This document shows positions 1 through 12,779 of a stretch of 64,000 bases of DNA, one piece after another. Every line of letters begins with the position of its first letter. Position 1 is the stretch's first letter. The notes beneath the pieces were generated by a model, which worked only from the letters and a program-made list of their open reading frames with translations, did not search any database and had not been told where the DNA came from. Origin of the DNA: Scylla paramamosain (Eukaryota > Arthropoda > Malacostraca > Decapoda > Portunidae). A program made the translations under genes and the position numbers. The DNA lies in contig NC_087163.1 in assembly GCF_035594125.1 (NCBI RefSeq), positions 11,256,001-11,320,000 on the forward strand, given 5' to 3'.

Positions 1-1234
1 GTTTTTTGCAGTGTTTCTTTGGTACTTACCAAAACGCTAAAGTGTATGTAAAACATCCTTTATAGAAAACACAGTAATTTACCAAAAACGTGTGTTTTGA
101 GTGTTTTTGAGCTTGTTACTTACAAAACCACCAAAATGTATATAAAGTACACAATATGGGGAAATAAAAGAACATTACGTAAGAGGTGTTTTTGAATGTT
201 TTTTTTTTTTACCTTCTTAGATATCATTGCGGTAAAAGGCAAGAATAGCACTCTATATGGAGAAATAGTACATCACTAAAAACTTATATTCTCAGTGTTT
301 TTCACATTGTTAGGTACCAAAATGCCAAAATGCATGGAAATCACTCTCTATGGTGAAACGAAAAGATATTTCCATAAATATGTCTTCTAAGTATTTATGG
401 GCATTTTGGCATCAAAACGCAAAAAAAAAAGCATGGAAAGCTCCCCGTAAAAGAAAATAACATTCCCAAAAAACGTGTTTTTTGAGATATTTTCAACTAA
501 TTACGTACCAAACGGTAAAATGCACACAAAATACCTTTTATGGAGAAACAGAATAACATTACCAAAAACAAGTATTTTGAGCTAGTTGCGTGCAAAAACG
601 CCAAAATGCATGCAGAGTAATCTATATGGGAAAACGAAAGGATATTACGTGAAACGCGTAGTAGGAGAGTTTTTGAACTTCTTAGGTACCAAAAAACGTG
701 AAATTCGTTAATAAGAGAGTAACATTTCCAAATACGTACATTTTGTGAGTTTTTTTTCTTTTTTACATTTTTAGATACCAAAACGCCAAAATGCACGCAG
801 TCCTCTAAATAGGAAAACAAAACGACATTACAAGAAATATATTTTTTTAAATGAATTTCTGCATGTTAGGCAATAGAACGCTAAAAAGCATGGAAAGCAA
901 TATAATACAGGAAAATATAAAAAAAAAAACCAAAAAAGTGTCGAGTTTTTTTGTTACGTACCAAATCGGTAAAGCGCATGCAAAAGAACGTTTATGGAGA
1001 AACAGTAACAATACAAAAGTTTTTGAGCTTGTTACGTACAAAAACGCCAAAATGCATAAAAAAAAAACCTATATGGGGAAACGAAAAGACATTACCATAA
1101 ACGTGTATTATGAGTGTTTTTGAGTTTCTTAAGTACCAAAACGCTAAAACGCATGAACAGCTCCTTATATATGGAGAAACAGAACAACATCACCAAAAAT
1201 ATGTATTTGACTGTATTTCACATTATTTTTGGGG

Positions 1235-4200
1235 TACTTACATACCAAAACGCTTACAAGCATGCAAAACTTCTTTTATTGAGGAACGGAATAACACTAT
1301 CATGAACAAGTATTGTGATTGTTTTAAATACTATTAAGTAGTAAAACGCCAAAATGCATGCAAAGTACCTTTAATGGAGATACATGTATTATGAGAGTTT
1401 TTGAGCTTATTATGTACCAAAACACTAAAACGCATGATTAACACTATATAGAGAAACAGATCAACATTACCAAAAACGTGTATTTTGAGTGTATTCCACA
1501 TTGTTATGTACCAAATCGCAAAAATGCAAGCAAAGCACCCTATATATGGAAAGGAAACGAGATTTCCAAGAACATGTTTTGTAAGTGTTTATGAGCGTAC
1601 TAGGCACTAAAATGCTAATGAGTATGGAAAGAACCTTATGTGGGAAAACAAAACATTTTCAAAAATGTCTTTTTTTCAGCGTTTTTTTTTTTTTTTTTTA
1701 CTGAAAACAGAATAACCTTACCAACAATATATATTTTGAGTGTTTTTGAGCTTGTTAGCTACATAAACGGCAAAATGCATTCCAAGTACACTATATGGTG
1801 AAACAAAACGTAATTAACAAACACGTGTATTATGAGTAGGTTACGAAACGCTAAAACGAGTGAACAGATTTCTATATGAAGAAAAAGAACAAATTTCCAA
1901 AACATGTGTTTTGTGTGTTTTTTACATTGTTAGGTACCAAAACGCCAAAATGTATGAAAAACACTTTTTTATAGAGAAACGAATCGACATTATTTTTCAG
2001 TGTTTCTCACCGGTCTATGCACAAAACGCTAAGATGAATGGAAAGCAATCTATATTGGAACACAAAACAAAATTACTCAAAACTTGTCTTTTGAGTATTT
2101 TGATCTTACATATCATAACGCAAAAACGCACGCAAAATGCAATGGAGAAACATAAACAGAATAAAAAAGAATTAAACGTGCATATTCAGTGTTTTTGAGC
2201 TTCTTACGTACAAAAACGCCAAAATGCAGGCAAAGTCACCTATATGAGAAACCGAACGATATTACAAGAAACGTGTATTACAAGTGTGTTTCTGTACTAC
2301 GTAGATACCAAAGCGGTAAAATGTGTGAATAGCACTTTATATGGAAAAACAGGAAAAAAATAATAAATTGCCAAAAACGTGTTTTTGAGTGTCTTTACAT
2401 TGCTATTTACCAAAAAGCAAAAAATCCATGGAAGGCACTCTATATGGCGAAACGAAAGGACATTACGAGAAACATGTTTTGTGAGTGTTTTTGAGCTTCT
2501 TAATTACCAAAACTCTAAAATGCGTCAATAGCACTTTATAGGGAGGAACAAGACATGAACAAAAACGTTTGTTTTTAATGTTTTTCACATTGTTAGGTAC
2601 CAAAGCGCCAAAATGCATGCAAAGCACTCTATACGGGAAAAAGGAACTACATTATCATAAACGTCTTTTAATTGTAGAGAGAAAAAGAACAACGTTACGA
2701 AAAACTTGTATTCTGACTGTTTTTCGTATTAATAGGTACCAAAACGCTTAAATGCTTTCAAAGCACTCTTTATATGGAAATGAAATGGCATTACCAGAAG
2801 CGTGTCTTTTGTGTTTTTTTTTATTGTTTTAGGCACCATAACGCTAAAAAAGCATAGAAAGCATTGACAAAACACTAACAGAATTATGTCTTCTGTGTGT
2901 CTTTAAACAAAACACTCTTTCTATAGAAACGGAATAACATTACCAAAATCTTGTATTTTCAATGTTTTTGAACTTCTTACGTAGAAAAACGCCGAAATGC
3001 ATGGAAAGAACCCGATATAGAAAACAAACCTATGTAGAAACATGTATTATAAGTGTTTCTTAGCTTCCCAGTTATAAACGCTAAAGCGAGTGTATAACAC
3101 TTAAAAGGGAGAAACAGAACAACATTACCAAAAAAGATTTTTTTTTTTTATTGTTAGGTACCAAAACGCCAAAACACATGCAAATTACCTGATATGGGGA
3201 AATGAATGGACATTACGAGAAACGTGTATTATGAGTGTTTTTGAGCTTCTTAGGTACCAAAATCTAAAACGCGTGAATAGTTTTTTTATATGGAAAAGTG
3301 GAATAACATTACCAAAAACGTGTGTTTTGATTGTTTGTCACATTCTTAGGTACCAAAAAAATAAATAAGTAGATGCAATGTGCTTCATATGGAGAAAGAA
3401 AACGACATTACTAGAAATATGCCTTTTCACTGTTTTTTTTTTTTTTTTTTTTTAGTGTTTTAGGCACCAAAACGCAAAAATGCATTGAAATCACCCTTTT
3501 TTAGGAACAGAAAACAACATTACCACAAACGTGTCTTTTGAGTGGTTTTGAGCTTCTTACGTATCAAAACGCTAAAACATATCCAAACACGCTTTATGGA
3601 GAAACAGACTAACATTAGTAAAAATTGTATTTTGAGTATTTTTGAGCTTGTTAGGTCCAGAAACAGGAAAAATGCATGGAAAGTTATAAGGTGAAATCAA
3701 TTTATTTTACAAGAAAAGTGTATGGTGTTTTTTTTTATTCAAAACGCTAAAATGGAGTGAAAAGCACTTGATATGGAGAAACAGAACAACTAAATTATAA
3801 AAAAAAGGGTGTTCTGAGTGTTTTTCACATTGTTACACCCCAAAACGCCAAAATGCATGCAAAGTTCTTCTTAAGTATATTCTTGAACGTTTATACCAGA
3901 AACATACCTTTTCAGTGCTTTTTCAGCGTTTTAGGAATCAAAACGTTTAAAATGCATAGAATACACTCTTTGTTGAAATATAAAACAATGTTATCAAAAA
4001 CGTGATTTTTTAGTGTTTTTTTTTTTTTTATATTTTCACGAAGACGCTAAAGTACATGCAAAACACCCTTTATGGAGAAACAGAATAGCATTACCAAAAA
4101 CGTGTATTTCCGTGTTTTTCAGCTTCTTACGCACAAAAACGCCAAGACGAATGCAAAGTACGCTTTATGGGAATGGAAGTAAATATTACGTATCAAAACG

Positions 4201-5340
4201 CTAAAACGAATGATTAGCACTTTATATGGAGGAAAAGAACAACATTACCAAAAACGTCTGTTCTAAATATTTTTTTTTTTACATTGTTAAGTATCAAAAT
4301 ACCAAAATGCATGCAAAACACCGTATATGGGGAAACGAAAGGACATTATGAGAAACGTGTTTTGTGAGAGTTTTGACCTTCTTAGGTAGCAAAACTCTAA
4401 AACGCTTGAATAGCACTCTATATGGAGAAATATAACAATATTACCAAAAACGTTTATTTTGAGTGTTTATCGGATTGTTAGGTACGAAAACGCCAAAATG
4501 CATGCAAAGCACTCTATATGGGAAAACGAAACTTTATAACAACAAACGTGTTTTTCAGATGTTTTTGAGCATTTTTTTTCTCAAAACTGTGAAAATCATG
4601 TGAATATCGCCAAAAAATGTATGTTAATGATCGTTTTTGAGCTACTATGGTACCAAAACGCAAAAACGCACTATATGCAGAAATAGAAGAATATCATTAA
4701 AACAGTTTGTTTTGAATGTTTTCACATTGTTTGGTACTAAAACGCCTAATGTATGCAAAACACTTCATATGAGTAAAAAAAAAAAAAAAAGACATTATCA
4801 TAAAGTTGTCTTTTGAGTCTTTTTCACGGTGTTAGGCATCAAAATGTTAAAAAAAACCATAGGAAGCACCCTATACTGGAATACAAAACAACATAAAAAA
4901 AAAACTGTATTTTGAGTGTTTTAAGCCTCTTCCATACAAAAACGGTGAAACGCATACAAAAGAACCTTTACGTACAAACAGAATATTACCAAAACCGGGG
5001 ATTTTGATTGTTGTTGAGCTTCTTCCTTACATAAACGCCAAAATGTATGCAAAAGTATTCTATATTGGGAAACGAAAGAATATCACTAGATATGTGTATA
5101 ATGGGGGTTTCTCAGCCTCTTAAGTACCAGAACAATAAATCGCGTGAAAAAAAAAAAAACACTATATAGAGACCCAGAACAACATCACCAAAAAAGGTGC
5201 GTTTTTAGTGTTTTCACCTTATGTACCAAAACACCATGCAAAGCATGTGATTTGAAAAAGAGAACAACGTTACCAAAAAAACGTGTATTGTTTGAGCTCG
5301 TTAGGTACCAAAACGCATAAAGCATGCAAATCACTCTATA
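1235..5340 (+). repeat. Left arm of inverted duplication with 35,654-38,580
   Basis: Anchors matched by eye to the reverse complement of S6: 1,235-1,430 with about 38,411-38,580; 1,440-1,850 with about 37,990-38,400; 1,860-2,110 with about 37,700-37,960; 2,500-2,750 with about 37,020-37,320; 4,640-5,340 with 35,654-36,240. Shared oddities rule out generic satellite similarity, for example GAACAAGTATTGTG near 1,302 and its complement near 38,495, and ACCGGGGATTTTG near 4,995 with its complement near 35,960. This arm is about 1.1 kb longer than its partner, so one or both arms have gained or lost monomers between about 2.75 and 4.6 kb. It also lacks the (TA)n block present in the partner. Confidence 0.8.
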
Positions 5341-6406
5341 TTTGGAAACAAAAGGATTTTATGACAGGTGTATAATAAGTGTTTCTGTGCTTTTTAGCTA
5401 CCGCAACGGAAAATTGCGTGAATAGCACTCTATATGGAGAAACATAAGAACATTACCAAGAACACGTGTTTTGAGTGCTATTCACATTGTTACGAAGGAA
5501 AACGCTAAAATTCATGCAAAGTACCCTATATGGAATAACAAAACGACATTACAAGAAACGTTTATTATAAGTATTTTTGAGCTTCTTAAGTACCAAAACG
5601 CAAATAAAGCTTTTAAAATCATTAATAGCATCTCTGTATTGAGAAACTGAGCAACATTATCATAAAAGTGCATATTCAGTTTTTTTTAATTGTTAGGTAC
5701 CAAAATGCCGAAATGCATGTAGAGCAACATATATTGGGAAAATAAAAGATATTTCCAAAAACTTGTTTTTGGGTGTTTATGGGTATCTTAGGCACAAAAC
5801 ATGATATGGGAAAACCAAACATTACCAAAAAAACGTGTCTTTTGAGTGCTTTTGAGCTTCTTACGTACCAAACGCTAAAACGCATCCAAAACACCCTTTA
5901 TGGAGCAAGAATAAAATAAATATAGAGCAATAAATAAAAATATGGAGCAAGAAATAAAACGAAAGGAAATTATGTGGAAAGTGTATTAAGAGTGTTTTTA
6001 AGCTTCAAAACGCGGAAAAGCCCTAATAACTTTCTATATCGAGAAAAAAAAAAAAACGTATATTTTGAGTTATTTTTTTATATATATATTTTGGATACCA
6101 AAACGCTAAAACGCATGCAGAGTTCCATGGAAAACGAAATGACATTACAAGAAACGTACGAAAACCACAAAAATCCACGCAAAGCACCATTTGGAAAAAC
6201 GAAACATTTCCAGAAACGTGTCTTTTAACTGTTTTTAAACGTTTTAGCCAGCAAATCGCTAAAAAGGCAGGGAAATTATCTTATATGGGAACACAAAACT
6301 ACAAAAAAACTTGTCTTTTGAGTGTTTTTTTTAACTTCTTACGAAACAAAACACCAAAACGATGCAAAGGAGAAAAAGAATAACAGCCAAAAACAAGAAT
6401 TTTGAT

Positions 6407-6430
6407 TGTAACAAACTCAAGTTTGTTACA
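6407..6430. repeat. Snap-back hairpin in a type 4 monomer
   Basis: A perfect inverted repeat, TGTAACAAAC with GTTTGTTACA, stem 10 bp and loop TCAA. The normal satellite sequence here would be a T-rich GAG motif followed by GCTTGTTACGTA. The 5' half of the hairpin is therefore a short inverted copy of the GTTTGTTACA that follows it, the signature expected of template switching during replication. Confidence 0.75.
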
Positions 6431-8890
6431 TAAAGAAACGACAAAATCCATGCAAAGTACCCTAAATTAGGAAACAAAAACATATTTCAAGAAATGTGTA
6501 TTATGAGAATTTTTGAGCTTAGGTATAAAATGCATGAGTAGTATTCTTTATGGAAAAAGAGAACAGTATTACCAAAATCTTGTAATTTGAGTTTTTATTT
6601 TGTTTGGTGCCAAAATGACAAAATGTAGGCAAAGCACACTATATGGGGAAATTATTCGACTTTTGCAGAAAGGTGTCTTTTGATTGTTTATGAGGGTGTT
6701 AAGCATCAAAACGCTAAAAAGCATGGAAAGCATACTATATAGGAAAAAAGAAAACAACGTTTACAAAAAAACGTCTTTCGAGTATATTTGAGTTAATTCC
6801 GGACCTAAATGCAAAAAAAAAAAAAATGCTAAACACCCTTTAATGAGAAACACAGTAACATTAGTAAAAACAAGTATTTATAAGTGTTTTTGAGCATGTT
6901 ACGTCCAAAAACGCCAAAATGCATTGAAAGTACCCAATATTGCTAAACAAAAGGACATTATGAAATATGTGTATTAGAAGTGTTTTCGAGCTTCTTAGGT
7001 AAAAAAAAATGCTAATATGAATAAATACCACTCTAAATGGAGAAATAGAACTACATTACCAAAAAGCGTTTATTTTCAATGTATACACCATTGAGGGAAA
7101 CTAAACATTAACAGAAAAGTGTCTATTTTATTTTATTTTTTTTCTTTCAGTGCGTTAGGCACTTAAAACGCTAAAAAGCATGTAAACCAATCTTTATTGA
7201 AAAAAAAATAATAATAACAACAATACAAATAAAAGTGTCTTTTGATTTTTTTTCAACTTCTTACGTACCAAAAACGCTAAAATGTATGCAAAACACCCTT
7301 TACGGAGAAACGGAATAACATTACCAAAAAAGAACTGCTTAAGTGTTTTTCAGATTGTTACGTAGAAAAATGCCAAAGTGAATACAAAATAGTCTATGAG
7401 GGGAAAGGGAAAGATATTACGAGAAAGGTGCATTATGAGTTTTTTTTTTGGGGGGGGTGGGAATTTAGATAACAAAACGCAAAAACCCGTTAATAACACA
7501 CTATTTGTAGAAACAGAACAAAATAAAAAAAACGTGTATTATGAGTGTTTTCAGGTTTTTTATTTACAAAAAAACAGCTGCATAGCCCTTTATATGGGGA
7601 AACAAAACGACCTTACATGAAACGTGCCTTTTAACTGTTTTTATGCGTGTTAGGCACCAAAGCGCAAAAAATTATGGAATTCACTCTATACAGGAATACA
7701 AAATATTACGAAGAACGTGTCTATTGAGTGATTTTGAAAATCTTACGTACCAAAATGCTAAAACGCATGAAAAATTCAGTTTACGAAGAAACAGAATAAT
7801 ATTACCAAAATAATTATTTCGATTATTTTTTGAGCTTGTAACGTAGAAAAAAGCCAAAATATATTCAAAGTAATGGGGAAAAGAAAAAAAAAATTACGAG
7901 AAACGTGTATTATGAGTGTTTTTCATCTTCTTAGGTTCCAAAACGCTAAAACGCATGAACAACACTGTATATGGAGAAATAGAACATTACAGAAAGGTGT
8001 ATTTTCAGGGTATTTCACAGTTTGGTACCGAAACCCCAATATGCATGCAATGCACCATATATGAACAAAGGAAACAAGATTTTCAGAAACGTGTCTCTTG
8101 AGTGTTTATAACCGTGCTACAAAGCATGGAAAGCACCATATATGGGAATAAAAAAGATCATTACAAAAACATGTCTTTTGAGTGTTTTCTTCGACTGCTT
8201 ACTGAAACTTTAAAACACATGCAAAACACGCTTTATAGAGAAATAGATTAATAATACCAAAAAGCATCATTTTGACTGTTTTACAAAAAAAAAAAAACGC
8301 AAAAAGGCATGCAAAATACTCTATATTAGGAAAGGAATGGTCATTACAAGAGACGTGTATTATGTGTTTGTTTTTTTAGCTTTTTAAGCTACCAAATTCT
8401 AAAACGTATGAACAACAATCTATATGAAGAAATAGAATAATATTACCTAAAACGTATATTTTGAGTGTATTTCACATATTTAGGTACCTAAAAGCCAAAA
8501 TACATGGAAAACACCCTATATGTAGAAAAAAAAACATGGATAGATCCCTATGTTAAAAAAAATGTCTCTTTTCAGTGTTTTTGAGCTACTTACGTAACAA
8601 AACGCTGAAAGCTATGCAAAAAAAAAAAAGACAATGGAGAAACAGTATAACTTTACCAAAAAAAAAAAAAAAACGTGTATTTTCATTGTTTTTAACATTT
8701 ATACGTAGAAAATACCATAATGCATGCAAATTACCCCAAGTTGAAAAAGGGAAGCACATTACGAGAAACGTGTATTAAGAGAATTTTTGAGTCTAAGGTA
8801 CCAAAATGCTAAAACTCATAAATAGTACTCTATATCGAGAAACAGAACAACATTAACGAAAATGTGTATTTTTAGGGTTTTTTTTTTCCT

Positions 8891-8930
8891 TTGTTTAGTT
8901 TAGAAAGTTTAGAAAAGTTTAGAAACATTC
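8891..8930. repeat. GTTTAGAAA mini-repeat at the S1/S2 reversal
   Basis: Immediately after a poly-T run, the motif GTTTAG(AAA) is repeated four times with slight spacing changes. It lies exactly where the satellite flips from + to - orientation, and it is not part of the monomer consensus. It looks like slippage-generated filler at a rearrangement breakpoint. It is too short and too irregular to be a telomeric tract. Confidence 0.7.
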
Positions 8931-9950
8931 AAACGACACGGTTTTTGTAATACTGTTTTATATTCCCATATAAGGTAAATTTCATGTTTTTTTTTTCTTT
9001 GTTTTTTAGCGCTTTAGTGCATAACATGCTAAATAACAATTTTTCTAGTAATGATTTGTTCCCCCATATAGAGGGGCTTTGCATGTATTTTGCTGTTTTG
9101 ATACTTAATAATGTGAAACTACCCAAAATAAACGTTTTTGGATGATGTTCTGTTTCTCGAAATAGAATGCTATTCATGCTTTTTAGCAATTTGGTACCTA
9201 AGTAGAAAAGCTCTCATAATACACGTCTCTAATAATGTCTTATCGTTTTCATGCATTTTTGCTTTTTTTCTATGTAACTAGCTCAAAAACAATCGAAATA
9301 CCCATTTTTTGGTAAAGTTATACTTTTTATTCTTAAGGGATTTTTTGGATCCGTTTCATCGTTACCTTACGTAAGAAGCTTAAAAACATTAAAAATAGAT
9401 GTTTTAGGTAATATTGTTTTGTTTTCCCATATATGGTGTTCTCCATGCTTTTTAGCGTTTTGAACGTGCCTAGCACGTTCGTAAACACTTAAATGACAAT
9501 GTTTCTGGAATCTTGTTTCCTTTCCTCATAGAGTAGTTTCCACGCATTTTGGCGTTTTGGTACCTAACAATGCGAAATACACTCAAAATATACGTTTTCG
9601 GTTGTTTCTCTGTTTCTCCATATAAAGTTCTAGTCATGCCTTTTAGTGTTTTGGTACCTAAGAATTTCTTTTAATCGTTTTGGTGCTTAGCACGTTCATA
9701 AAACACATAAAAGACAATGTTTCTGGAAATCTTGTTTCCTTTTCCCATATAGAGTGATTTCCACGCATTTTTGCGTTATGCACCTAAGAATGTGAAATAC
9801 ACTCAAAATATACGTTTTTTTGGTAATGATCTGTTTCTCCATAAAAAGTGATATTCATGCCTTTTAGCTCAAAAACACTCATGATACACGTTTCTCGTAA
9901 TGTGTTTTTCCCTGTATAGTGTACTTTGTATGCATTTGGGCATTTTTTAA
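8931..9950 (-). repeat. HOR satellite block S2, reverse orientation
   Basis: About 1 kb in which the monomer boxes appear as complements (CCATATA, GGTAATGTT, CGTTTTGGTACC). A short inner duplication is present: the stretch beginning GACAATGTTTCTGG at 9,495 recurs at 9,713, a spacing of 218 bp, with matching flanks (CACTCAAAATATACG in both). The block ends around 9,950, where + strand satellite resumes within a few bases. Nothing gene-like is present. Confidence 0.88.
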
Positions 9951-10822
9951 ACTGAATAACGTTACCAAAAAACAAGTATTTTCAGTGGTTTTGAGCTTGT
10001 TACGTAAGTTGAAAAAGGGAAGCACATAATAATTATTTTATATGGTGAAAAAAAAAAAACGATGTTACCAGAAAATTGTATGATGAGTATTTTTTCATAT
10101 TCTTATGTACCAAAATGCTGAAACGGTTCAATCGCACTCTATATGGAAAAATAGAACATTACAAAAAAAGTTTTTTTTTTTTTTTCTCATTGATAGATAC
10201 CAAAACGCCAAAGTGCATGCAAAAACACTTTTATGGGGGAATCGAAAAGACATTACCAGAAACCTGTCTTTTCAGTGTTTTCAGCGTTTTATCAAACAAA
10301 ACGCTAAAATGCACGGAAAGTACCCATTATTGGAATACAAACAACAGTACCAAAAACGTATCTTTTAAGTTTTTTGAGATTCTCACGAACTAAAACACTA
10401 AAACACATCGAAATCCTTTTATGGAGAAACGGAATAACATTACGAAAAACGTGTATTTTCAGTGTTTTTGAGCTTGTGACGTACAAAAAACGCCAAAATG
10501 CATGCAAAGTACCCTTTATAGGAAAGGATATTACAAGAAACGTTTCTTTGATAACAAAATGCTAAAACTAGTGGAGAAAGAGAACAACATTACCAAAAAC
10601 ATTTGTTTCGAGTTTTTTTTTTATGTTAAGTACCAAAACGCCAAAATGCAAGCAAAGCACCCTATATGAGGAAAGAAAAGGACATTACCAGAAACGTATT
10701 TTGTGAGTATTTTTGACCTTAGCAAAACTCTAGAACGCGTCAGTAGCAATCTATATGGAGAAAAAGAACAATTAAATAAAAAAAAAACGTTTATTTTAAG
10801 TGTTTTTGCTTTGTTAAGTACC
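9951..10822 (+). repeat. HOR satellite block S3, forward orientation
   Basis: About 0.87 kb of + oriented monomers between two - blocks. It carries GTTGAAAAAGGGAAGCACAT at about 10,009, the same unusual 20-mer found at about 8,742 near the end of S1. This suggests that S3 derives from the same local source as the S1 end, so that S2 is an inverted segment inside once-continuous + sequence. The block ends in an A-run plus a short (TA) tract at the next reversal. Confidence 0.85.
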
Positions 10823-10844
10823 AAAAAAAATATATATATATTTT
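10823..10844. repeat. A-run and (TA)6 at the S3/S4 reversal
   Basis: An A8 run followed by TATATATATA and TTTT. To the left the satellite reads +, to the right it reads -. This AT-only tract is the junction itself; the sequence on both sides is recognisable monomer. Confidence 0.7.
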
Positions 10845-12779
10845 GCCGTTTCTGGACATAACTAGCTCAAAAACTGTTTTTCTCTTTCTCAATAAAGCCT
10901 ATTTTGTATGCGGTTTAGCGTTTTGATACGTAAGAATCTTAAATAAACTATAAAAGATAAGTTTGTTTTGTAATCTAATAAAGGGTGTTTCCAAGCGTTT
11001 TAGCGTTTTCATGCCTAAAACGCAGAAAAACGCTAAAAGAGGCACGTTTCTATTAATGTCATTTCGTTTCCTTATATTAACCATACATTTTGCTGTTTTT
11101 ACTACTTAAAAATGTGTAAAACTCTTAAAGCACACGTTTTTTTTCATACTGTTTTTTCTACAAATTAAGTAAGTTTCACGCTTTTTAGTGCTTTGGTACG
11201 TAAGAATCTCAAAAAAAAAAATTCATAGTACCCGTTTTTTTTTATATTTTATTTTATTTTTTCATCATCTAAGGTACTTTGCATAATTTCGCCGTTTCTC
11301 TACCTAAGAAGCTCAAAAAAATATTCAAAATACGCATTTCTGGTAATCCTTTTTTGTTTCTCCATAACGTGTGTTTTTCACGCGTTTTAGCATTATACCT
11401 TAGAAGCTCCTAAACACTTAAAAGACACTTTTTTGGTAATTTTTTTTTTGTATTCTAATATAGGGTGCTTTGCATGGATTTTAAAGTTTTGGTGTCTAAA
11501 ACGCTCAAAAACACTATAAACACACGTCTTGGGTATTGTCGCTTCCTTTCCCCATATACAGTACCCTGCATGTTTTATTTTATTTATTTTTTTTTTTGGC
11601 GTTTTGGTATCTATCAGTGTGAAAAACACTTTGTTTTTGGTATGTTGTTCTGTTTCTTCATATAGAATGCTATACAAGCTTTTTTTATTTTTACTCTGGT
11701 AACTAATAATCTGAAAAACTCTCAGAATACAGGTTTCTGATAATATCATTTTTTTTATTACATAGGGTAATAAACATGCATTTTGACGTTTATCTAACAA
11801 GCGCAAAAATACTTAAAAATACATTTTTTGCTGGTATTATTCAGTTTCTCCATAAAGGGTGTTTTACATACGTTTTAGCGTTTTGGTACATAAAAAGTTC
11901 AAAAACATTCAAAAGACACGTTTTAATAATGTTTTGTATTCCAATAATGGATGCTTTCTAATCTTTTTAGCATTTTCGTTTCTAACACGCTCGAAAACAC
12001 TCAATAGACACGTTTCTCGTAATGCCATTTCGTTTCCCAATAAATATAAAGAGCTTTGCATACATTTTGGCGTTTTGGTAATTAACGATGTGAAAAAAAA
12101 AAAAAACTCAAGATAAACAATTTTGGTGATGTTCTCTTACTCCATATAAAGTGCTCTTCTCGCGTTTTAGAGTTTTGGTACCTAAGAAGTTAGCTTAAAA
12201 GAACTCATAATACACGTTTCTCGTAATGTCGCTCCGTTTCCTTATATAGAGTTCTTCGTAAGCATTTTTAGCGTTTTGGAAACTGTATGAAAAAAAATAC
12301 ACGTTTATTGTTTGTTTATTGTTTTGTTTTTCATTATATAGTGCTCTTAACGCGTTATTGCGTTTTGGTACCTTAGAAACTCAGAAACACTCATTCTACA
12401 CGTTTCTGCATCATTTGCATGCATTTTAGCGTTTTGGTACATAACAAAGTGAAAAACACTAAGAATAAGCGCTTTTAGTAATGTTCTTCTGTTTCTCCAT
12501 TTAGTGGTGTTCACGCGTTTAAGAGCTCTAGTATCTAAAAAATCTGAAAAAAAAACTTCTGAAAAACACGTTTCTTGTAATGTCCTTTCCTTTCTCTATA
12601 CAGGGTGCTTTGTATCCATTTTGGCGTTTTCGTACCTAACAATGTAAGAAGCACCCAAAATAGAGGTTTTTGGTAATGTTATTCTGTTTCTCCATATAAT
12701 GTGCTATTCACGCGTTTTAGCGTTTTGGTACTTAAGAGGCTCATGAACACTTATAGTACACGTTTCTTGTAATGTCTTT

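Larger units (their letters stand above)
1..8890 (+). repeat. HOR satellite block S1, forward orientation
   Basis: Tandem monomers of about 96 bp, recognised by repeated GCATG, TATATGG, ACATTACC and AAACGTG boxes, all on the + strand. The five monomer types follow one another in order 5-1-2-3-4. A readable full cycle runs from about 3,178 to 3,664. Type 1 has CATGAATAGCACTC followed by TTTCACATTGTTAGG. Type 2 has GGAAACGA and TTTATGAGCGTG. Type 3 has CATGGAAAGC and GGGAATACAAAAC. Type 4 has CATGCAAAACACCCTTTATG and AACAAGTATTTTG. Type 5 has CATGCAAAGTACCC and GTGTATTATGAG. Some cycles lack one or two monomers (type 1 markers recur at about 1,150, 1,431, 1,855, 2,320 and 2,520). Short poly-A and poly-T runs vary between copies. 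The part from about 1,235 to 5,340 is paralogous, inverted, to block S6. No gene is visible. Confidence 0.93.

Noticed and set aside
8891..8930. Telomere-like GTTTAG repeats
   Set aside because: Only four irregular units with variable A tails; not TTAGGG, TTAGG or another steady telomeric motif.
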